NCBI GenBank assembly: GCA_036897095.1
Contig: JAYMSP010000744.1
Location: 1-42,279 of the forward strand
Reading direction: 5' to 3'
Origin: Plantago elongata
Lineage: Eukaryota > Streptophyta > Magnoliopsida > Lamiales > Plantaginaceae
Length of the DNA stretch: 42,279 bases
In this document: piece after piece, positions 34,146 to 42,279 of the stretch
Numbering within the stretch: position 1 is the first letter of the stretch
Layout: each line of letters opens with the position of its first letter
The notes under the pieces: model-generated
Database searches by the model: none
Told to the model about the DNA's origin: nothing
The model's input: only the letters and a program-made list of their open reading frames with translations
Position numbers and translations under genes: made by a program

Positions 34146-35258
34146 TAACCATAGTTTGTTCATTGATGTCTCATGCAGTTTGGATGTGCATGAAGTAAAT
34201 CTCATATGTCTGGGTAACAAACTACAAACTAGGCAGATTATATAAATGTACTGAAATAATATCAATGATTTCTTTGAAATTAAATAATGTTGTTTACATG
34301 CTGCTAGCAAAATTTGAGCCTGTAATGTTGTTAAATCTATGAATTTAATTTAGCTATGATTGTAACCAGAATGCTCCTTCGATCCAAAACAATATGGCAT
34401 TTGACTCTATTCATATAGTAATATTTGTCAACTTTACTAACTTCACTATGTTATAATTGAACACTTACTAGGAAGCCCGACGTTGAAATATCGAGCTTCG
34501 GCTCCCTTGGTATCTTGAGTTTATGGAATTATACTGTTAGAGAGGACTTCGCACAGAACCTTGTTCCGTGAACGTAATGGCACCCCTAACATATCAATAG
34601 ACTTATTGGAAACTCACAACTGCATATTATTACATCTGCAACCCTTGAGGTTGAAAAGTGTGCCATACACCGATTGTGTAAAAAATTACAATTAGTTAAA
34701 AAGGTGTTCGACTGCAATATTACGTGACTATTTGAAACTACATCATACGTTTATACCCGCACGCTTATATGACATGAAACGCTTTGGGTGATTCAGGTGG
34801 TAAATTTCACCATGAAAACAATAATTTGATTTTAGAGTCAAAATCAGTATTTACAATTTGCAACGCATGGGGGCTGACTGCACAAAATTTGAAACTTACG
34901 AGGTCAAATATAGAATATTCAAAGTTTTGAGATCATTTGGAAATACAGTAATTCTCAAGGCAGGCCGATAGATTGCCGCAGTTTCAACAAAAGGCCGATC
35001 GGAGTTCCGATCCATCGATAACAAGACCTCCATATCAAAGCCGATCAAGATCATCCAACACAAGCATACAAAGGTTTGTAGAAATCGTTTTTTTTGTTCT
35101 TCTTGCTGTGTTTATGAAGATGTTTACAGCTAGTTTTAGTCCGAGTAAGAAAATAGCTGAAAGGTTTTGTTGATAACCTTTTTGTGAATTTGATGATTGT
35201 TTTTTGGGATGAAAGGCTGAATATTTGTCTTATGATTGCGACAATTTGTTCTGAAGTC
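34146..35258. other. Region upstream of ALG2
   Basis: No gene is seen. The last 300 bases or so are likely ALG2 promoter and 5' leader. A GC-richer stretch (34960-35076) containing CCGATCGGAG and CCGATCAAGA words ends in ACAAAG followed by GTTTGT, and could be a 5' untranslated exon with a leader intron. That is a guess from composition. Confidence 0.35.
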
Positions 35259-38200
35259 ATGACTAAGAAGGATGGAGTTCCAGTTGTGGAGAATAAAGGA
35301 GCCCCAAAACTCAACATTGCTATTATTCATCCTGATTTGGGAATAGGTAGCTACCTTTTATTAACACATGAATTTACTTATTTTTCCTTCATTACATTTA
35401 AAGCGAGGTGTACTTGAGAACGACTGGTGTGATAATATTGCCAATGCTGTTTCGGATTTTCACCCTGTGCTTCTGTTTGATTTGTTATCAGTTTCCAGAA
35501 TACGTATGTGTAATTGTATGTTTTAGAGATCGGAGCATTTGATTTGTGAAAGTGATAGGTATGAATTATAGCAAGATAGTTATCTGCCCTTGGTCTTGGA
35601 AGTCGGAACAATAGACTGTTTTTCTGATGTTTTAGGTGATGCAAGGTAGCCGAGAATTGTGGTGTTATGATATATAAGCTTAGCCCACAACATGTGCAAA
35701 AGAGGTTGTCTAAAAGATAAAACAAATAAGTAATCTTATCATTTCAAGAAAACTGCACTGAAATTATTAACAAGGAATTGAATGGATCAATGGAGTGATA
35801 TATCATACAACATGTTGAGTTAGAGAAGGCAGAGATAGTGTGATATTTAATTTTTTAAGTTATTCTGTTTAGTCAGTTAAAGCATATTTGACTCTATAAG
35901 AACTGTTTCTGGGTGAATCCTGGTAATACACTTTGATTTATGAGATAGCACATTGTCCATTTGAACCAAAATGCACCAGATGCTTGAATGATTAGATCTT
36001 GAAGTATATTTTTTAAAAACGTGTCATTAGATTCGTCAGGGTAAGTTCAATGGGGAATTTGATGGTGTTATTGTTTTTGAAATCTAATGTGCTTCAACTA
36101 TGCATTTTTGCCATGTTTGGTACGTGAACGTGATCAATGTTTCAAGAAGAAGATTTAATTTGTACAAGTCTTGTTGAGGTTTTAAATACTGTTAAGGTTC
36201 TTTTAGAAGCTATATTCTGAATACTACTTCAACAATTTGCATTGTACTATGCGAACTAGAGTGGTTTTCCTATCATAATTGAAAGTTAACTAGTGCTCCT
36301 GGCACATAAACTGATAAAAGTGCTTTTGGCATGTATAAGTATCATCCTCACAACCCTTGGCTCATATGTACTCAACTATCTGGAAACTAACATTGCTCTA
36401 AATCTCTATGATGCTTAGGTGGAGCAGAAAGGTTAATTGTTGATGCAGCTGTCGAACTCTCATCTCATGGCCATAATGTTCATATTTTCACATCACACCA
36501 TGACAAAACTCGTTGTTTTGAGGAGACAGTATCTGGTTTGTGCTACCGTTTCATAATTCTCCCTGCTCTTTATACTAGAAACTTTTCATATTTCTGGGTG
36601 GTGTTCTATGTGCATGGTTTTCTTGGTCCGGTAGATTAAATTATGTCTCACACGGAGTTTTGTGCAGGTGCCTTTCCAGTTACAGTTTATGGGGCTTTCC
36701 TTCCACGTCATTTGTTCTACCGTCTTCATGCAGTATTTGCATATTTGCGGTGTATATTTGTTGCTCTTTGTGTGTGTTTAATGCATCCTACATTCGACGT
36801 TATACTTGCGGATCAGGTCTCTGTAGTTGTTCCATTAATGAAGTTGAAAAGGTCATCAAAGGTACATAATAGTCGCAAAGACTGTTGAATTTTTATTCAA
36901 ATTTTAATATCCTTAGCAGTCTGAGATTGTATATAATGTACTTTTTTATCTAGGTTGTATTTTATTGCCATTTTCCAGACCTCTTGTTGGCCCAACATAC
37001 AACAACTCTTAGGAGAATCTACCGGAAACCAATAGACTATCTGGAAGAGATAACAACAGGTCACTTTCAGCTTTATGCTTCTGTTGTAAACGTTTGCCGT
37101 ATCATTCCTGTAACTGAAGTGAACATATGTTTTTCGTTGGGCTGGCCGTTCAATGCAGGTATGTCGGATTTAATTCTGGTCAACAGCAAATTTACTGCAT
37201 CTACCTTTGCAAAGACTTTCAAGTCGCTTCATGGAAGAGGAATTAGACCTGCTGTACTGTATCCTGCAGTCAATGTCGATCAGTTTGACAAAGCCGATGC
37301 TATGAAGTAATATACATTATCATTCTACTTCTTGGTATCTCAAAATTCTGTTGGATAGATTGGAAAACCATTCCTGTTCAACTGTCAGCTCTGTTCATGG
37401 CATTGTTTGTTGAATGTGCTTTCTCAGCAAAAAACTTGATGAAACACAAAAATGGAGTGACGATAATCATAACTTGTACTATTAATCCATATGGCCATGT
37501 GGGTTTAACTATTCTGCATTTTTATTAGGTTGAATTTTCTATCAATCAACCGATTTGAAAGGAAAAAGAAGATAGAGCTGGCGATATCAGCCTTTGCGAA
37601 GCTTTTCACCAGCCAGTCTGATGTAGACAGTGGCAATAATGTGGGAGTTACTTTAACGATTGCCGGTAAGTTTCTGGAACAGTAATTTATTGCGCGATGC
37701 ATGTGTATACTTGATCTTTTTTTTTTTATTCTGATACACATATATGTGTAGGTCTTCACATAATAGCAAGTGAATCACTATTGCGGCATTGCCGCATTAG
37801 GAATTCATACTGCACGTAGCATTGGGTTGTAAAGCTATTCTCGAACCTGTGACTCATCATGCACAATTGCACATAATGTAGCCATTAGTGATAAGATATT
37901 TCATCCTTTTCTTTTTCATTGCGTAAAAGATGTATGTAGACTTGTCTGCATGAATCTTTGATATATAGAGTACATAGTTGGTTAAACACTGGCCATTGCC
38001 TTTTGCTTGAATTCATGAAGTTATATGGTAATGGAATGACAGGTGGCTATGATAATCGCCTAAGAGAGAATGTAGAGTATCTGGAGGAGTTGAAAAGCTT
38101 GGCAGAGAGGGAAGGCGTGTCTGACTGTGTCCAGTTCATCACATCTTGTTCCACATCTGAAAGAAATACACTCCTCTCCTCATGCCTATGTGTTATCTAT

Positions 38201-38729
38201 ACACCACAGGTTAGACAACTGATTCAGATCAAGGGTACATTACCCATAGGCATCCTATGATGAGTTATTTACAGCTGCTCCTCGTAGATATCTGATATCA
38301 AGAACTGGTTTTCAGTGAAATGTCACATGACACATGACATAGTATAGGATTAAATATTCTTAAATCACTATTTATGCAAATGATTTGCAGAACTGGATGA
38401 TATATTTTCTGAAACAATGAAATTTTGTTATGCAGGATGAGCATTTTGGCATCGTTCCATTGGAAGCAATGGCAGCTGAGAAGCCAGTAATTGCATGCAA
38501 CAGTGGGGGTCCAGTTGAGACAGTTAAGGATGGGTTGACAGGCTTCCTTTGTGACCCTACTCCTCAAGATTTCGCCATTGCCATGGCTAAGTTTGTTAGG
38601 GATCCCTGGATGTCGGAAACACTTGGCAGACAAGCACGGGAACATGTGGCAGATTCATTTTCAACCAAGATATTTGGCCGCCATCTGAACTCGTATTTGG
38701 TAAATATAGTTTCAGAAAAGAGAGAATGA
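35259..38729 (+). CDS. ALG2: Alpha-1,3/1,6-mannosyltransferase ALG2
   Basis: There are eight exons: 35259-35346, 36419-36535, 36668-36861, 36954-37059, 37159-37306, 37529-37665, 38043-38209 and 38436-38729. All introns are GT-AG and the phases close to 416 aa, close to the family's usual length. ALG2 transfers the second and third mannoses from GDP-mannose to the dolichol-linked N-glycan precursor on the cytosolic face of the ER. The N-terminus has [20 protein letters not shown], the family signature. A hydrophobic segment (about residues 90-107) probably contacts the ER membrane. [13 protein letters not shown] sequence (here [11 protein letters not shown]) lies mid-protein. NRFERKK opens the second GT-B half, and the GT4 motif EHFGIVPLE supplies the E-x7-E pair E321 and E329. 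The first intron is about 1.07 kb. An in-frame ATG at 35187-35195 lies upstream, but the 35259 start gives a more typical N-terminus. Confidence 0.95.
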
Positions 38730-40019
38730 AATAGTCAGTTGAAATCGTTAACTTGGCTGATAGCTTATTCATTAACTGCATAGACTTGTTATGGAAAGTA
38801 TAAAGAAAAAATTCAAAGGAAATGCCAAGTATAGATATCTTGATGACTTGATGTGCTGCAACATTTAGATCTGTTGCACTTTATGTCATTTTCACTGATA
38901 TTTTAAACCATTCTGTTCGGGCTCTTGGGAGAGTTGAGTTTTAACTAGTATTTACTACTTGTCTTGGCTCGCTGCCTTGCTCTATAAACGATTATTGAGT
39001 CGAGTATGTGCTTCATTTGTGTTCGTTTACCTAACAAGAATAATTTGCATTCTTTTAAATGCATGAATTTTTAAAAATAAATAGTACATTATATAATTTG
39101 TACTGCAACTCTACTTCAAATGTATTCTTTTTTATTGACGAGTCGAGGCTATGCACATTACATGTTTAGTAATGCATGAGATCTTTATATAAACATAAAG
39201 ATAAAGTATATGATGTTGATCTCAAAGACGGAACGATATAAAGATGTTCTTGCATTTCGTTCTACCAGAAGTTTATATAAAGTACGCTAAGCGTCATATA
39301 AGATTGTTGAAGGACAGATCCGCAATAATGTTCTCCTATTGAGTCATGAAAACGAAAGAGAAAAAGGTGTAATGTAAGGTATAAATGTGGATAATCTTCA
39401 CAACACATGAATGGTAATCCGATCACTGCTTAGTTGTACCATTTACCAAGTACTTAGCCTTCTGAAATCTGACCATTTCTTGTATCACCGATAAGATTGT
39501 ACTGTCGACGCCAACTAAGTAGATGTAAACTGTACAGTTATCTTAAATCAATACATCATGCGGAGAAGTCATGAACATAAATTGAACCCTGTTAATACTA
39601 ATCCACATTGAGAGGTCACTAATTTGAATTTCATACGTGACTAATCCTTGACTTGTTATGATCTGAACTTTTTTTTAATTTGTTTTTATCATTTATGGAT
39701 AACTTCTCTTGCGAGTAATCATCAAGCGTCACACACCTTTAGTAAAACTATCTCAAAATTTGAAATTCGGACATATTCATACATGCTTGCTATAAATGGA
39801 AGAACGGGATTTGCTCATCTACACAAACTGAATCATATAATTCGTGTTTCTTTCCCAAGTTGACTGTTTTGTTCTGTATTAACTAAAATTATTGCATTGC
39901 ACATCACATCCTGGAAGCTACAAAGTTAGCAATCTTCAACTAGATCTCTTTTTATTGCATTGCATATTGCATTAACATAAACTCTGTTATAGTTTTCTAG
40001 AACTGAAACAGAACGTAAA
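38730..40019. other. ALG2 to PEPCK intergenic region
   Basis: It contains the ALG2 3' untranslated region and the former PEPCK promoter. No gene or clear repeat is seen. A TTGCATTGCA word occurs twice (near 39892 and 39955). Confidence 0.45.
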
Positions 40020-42279
40020 ATGTCCGAAACTCAAAGAGGGAGAGCAGGATTACCGAAGGTTCAAACGGACAAGAACGCTCCAGAAAACGTCCAGCAGCAT
40101 GTCTTTTGTTCCGACGACAGTGCACAGCCTGTCAAGGCTCAGACCGTCGACGAATTACATTCACTTCAAAAGAAGAAACCGGCACTTGCCACCCCCATGA
40201 CAGACGCTTTGAACGCGCCCACTGCTGCTCAGAGTGATCAGAAAACCAGGCAACAGCTCCAATCCATCAGGTTTACTGATTAGTTTTGTTTTAATAGTTT
40301 TTCGATATTTTGTTCAGTTTTTTAAATGTCAAAGCTCTTCAAGTCCAACAATCCTTTTTGTTAAAGATTTTGAATGTTTGTGTTGTGACCAGTGCATCAC
40401 TGGCATCATTGACTCGGGAATCAGGACCAAGAATTGTAAAGGGAGATCCATCGACAACCAAAGCTGAGACACCAGGACTCTCGCTCTCTCTGACTAACAA
40501 ACAGAACGAGGACCATTCTGCCCCTGCTCCGACATTCAACAATGTTAGTGACAATGCTCTCAAGTTCACGCACATCCTATATAACCTTTCACCAGCTGGT
40601 AATTAGGTTTCTTATTACACATTTCCTACTAATCTCACGATCTATTTTGTTTTGTGCGCGCCTATTTAAGATGATTTTGTCAATATTTATACGTTGCTTT
40701 GACATATTTTTTATAGAGCTATATGAGCAAGCTATAAAGTATGAGAAGGGATCATTTGTCACCTCAACTGGTGCATTAGCCACAATGTCTGGTGCCAAAA
40801 CCGGGCGTTCCCCTAAAGACTGAAACCACCAGTGAAGAGCTTTGGCGGGGGAAGTGAGTAACTTTGAGACCTTGTGTGCCTCATATTGATATTGTTGTTT
40901 GACATGATCACTTTTTTTTCCGACTAGTCTAACAGTTAAGTTTCATGATGTTTAGGGGTTCACCTAATATTGAGATGGACGAACATACGTTCTGGTTAAC
41001 CGAGAGAGAGCAGTTGATTACTTATGCTCATTAGAAAAGGTGAACCTCATTATCTGTTGAATGTTATTGTATAGTGAACGACGAACACAGATTTAAAATG
41101 AAGTTTTTCTGTACGTACAGGTTTCGTGAAGATCAGTTCTTGAATTGGGATCCATGGAACAAGATTAAAGTCCGAATTGTATCTGCCAGGGCGTATCACT
41201 CACTATTTATGCACAACATGTAGGCGATTACTAACTAAATTAGCAAATGCTTTGAAGTCTGAATTAATATGAGGAATACAAGTCTGGTACATACATTAAC
41301 TGGCGAACGGATGGTTCACAGGTGTATCCGGCCGACTCCAGAAGAGTTGGAGAACTTTGGCACACCAGATTTCACCATATACAATGCTGGCATGTTCCCA
41401 TGTAACCGTTACACATATTAAATGACTTCGTCCACTAGCATAGACATCAATCTTGCTAGGAAGGAGATGGTAATCCTTGGTACTCAATATGCCGGTGGAA
41501 TGAAAAAAGGTCTTTTCGGGTTGATGCACTACCTCATGCCCAAGCGTGGAATTCTCTCGTTGCATTCAGGTTGCAATATGGGGAAAGAGGGAGACGTTGC
41601 CCTCTTCTCTGGATTATCAGGTCTTGATCTGCTAATCTCTGATACAGCTGTTTGATCTGCTAATCTGTGAATTTCTTCTGACTTTGCTCTGCAATCTTGT
41701 TATTGGATGGTCAATATCATTATAGGTACTGGGAAGACTACACTTTCTACAGATCACAATCGAGATTTGATTGGTGACGATGAGCATTGTTGGAGTGATA
41801 ATGGTGTTTCGAACATTGAGGGTGGATGTTATGCCAAGTGCATAGATTTGGCGAAGGAGAAGGAGCCTGATATTTGGAATGCTATCAAGTTCGGCACAAG
41901 TATTGTGAAGTCTGTGATCATGTACTCGAATTTGCTCTCTTTTTGGTGATTGAGACATTGAAAGAAATCTGATAGTCATACTTTCTTGTAGTTTTGGAAA
42001 ATGTGGTGTTTGATGAGCATACACGTGAAGTGGACTACACCGATAAATCAGTGACAGGTAACTCAATTACTGATCATGAGGACATAGCTGAAAGAATGCG
42101 AATTTAACACATGGTTTGCTCCACTTATGTTACAGAGAACACTCGGGCAGCTTATCCTATCGAATACATTCCAAATGCTAAGATACCATGTGTTGGACCT
42201 CATCCGAAGAATGTCATCCTTTTGGCATGTGATGCGTTCGGAGTACTCCCTCCTGTCAGCAAGCTTACGTTGGCACAAA
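40020..42279 (+). pseudogene. PCK: Phosphoenolpyruvate carboxykinase (ATP), disabled and cut by the window end
   Basis: Exons are 40020-40270, 40393-40598, 40717-40853, 40956-41039, 41121-41219, 41322-41620, 41726-41899, 41992-42057 and 42136 onward. PEPCK converts oxaloacetate to PEP with ATP, as in seed-oil gluconeogenesis. Every visible intron has GT-AG ends. The sequence follows plant PEPCK closely: [61 protein letters not shown] and [18 protein letters not shown]. The P-loop [16 protein letters not shown] is split by an intron, and [18 protein letters not shown] follows. Disablements are: a 17-nt loss after 40820 that removes KRVVxD and shifts frame; a one-base loss near 40990; two bases lost near 41124-41132; and an in-frame TAA at 41419-41421 replacing a conserved Tyr. 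LFSGLSG replaces the usual LFFGLSG. Intact splice sites imply recent loss, or assembly error. The remaining C-terminal exons are outside. Confidence 0.85.

Noticed and set aside
35184..35258. Alternative upstream start for ALG2
   Set aside because: It is in frame, but would add a hydrophobic, non-conserved 25-residue extension before a normal ALG2 N-terminus. The 35259 start was preferred.
41632..42066. 144-codon minus-strand frame
   Set aside because: It is the shadow of PEPCK exons 7 and 8 and the introns between them.
1..42279. CRISPR arrays, operons, prophage or other prokaryotic systems
   Set aside because: No regularly spaced direct repeats are present, and all recognisable genes have spliceosomal introns.

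Overview
The window is nuclear DNA of a flowering plant, almost certainly a eudicot. It is AT-rich, its genes are interrupted by GT-AG introns, and it carries miniature transposons, SINE-like units and a Ty1/copia remnant. The genes encode plant proteins: plastid glutamyl-tRNA reductase with a transit peptide, a RING-VWA protein of the WAV3/EDA40 family, ALG2, and a plant-type ATP-dependent PEP carboxykinase. The species cannot be named from the sequence.

Positions 1-24 kb are gene-poor. I find no intact gene there, but I do find two decayed ones. A three-exon relic (5.4-7.9 kb, + strand) resembles a very small mitochondrial inner-membrane protein, probably COX7c-like. An F-box protein relic lies at 8.8-9.4 kb on the - strand. 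The rest is repeats: a Tourist-like MITE (4.5 kb), a 517-bp foldback element (14.3-14.8 kb), a hAT-like element (15.5-16.2 kb), a Stowaway-like MITE (17.9-18.1 kb), a GC-rich island of nested hairpins (18.46-18.73 kb), a diverged duplicated block (15.4-16.35 kb against 18.2-19.2 kb), and a copia fragment (20.5-21.1 kb).

Positions 24.5-42.3 kb are gene-rich. In order they hold a RING-VWA E3 ligase gene (+, 2 exons, 685 aa), HEMA (-, 3 exons, 547 aa), ALG2 (+, 8 exons, 416 aa) and a PEP carboxykinase locus (+, at least 9 exons, running off the window end). The first three are intact and their exon phases close exactly. The PEPCK locus keeps correct splice sites at all eight introns and a normal P-loop. 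It nevertheless carries a 17-nt deletion, small frameshifts in two further exons and an in-frame stop, so it reads as a young pseudogene unless the assembly is faulty.

The genes do not form a pathway. HEMA makes the first committed step of tetrapyrrole synthesis in plastids. ALG2 acts in N-glycan precursor assembly at the ER. The RING-VWA protein is a likely ubiquitin ligase of root growth responses. PEPCK is a gluconeogenic enzyme. In Arabidopsis the PCK1 and EDA40 loci are close neighbours (At4g37870 and At4g37890), so their presence here suggests an old microsyntenic block, with HEMA and ALG2 now between them.

I did not find a convincing new biological system. The items most worth a second look are the hairpin island at 18.5 kb, the disabled PEPCK with perfect splice sites, and the decayed small mitochondrial gene.
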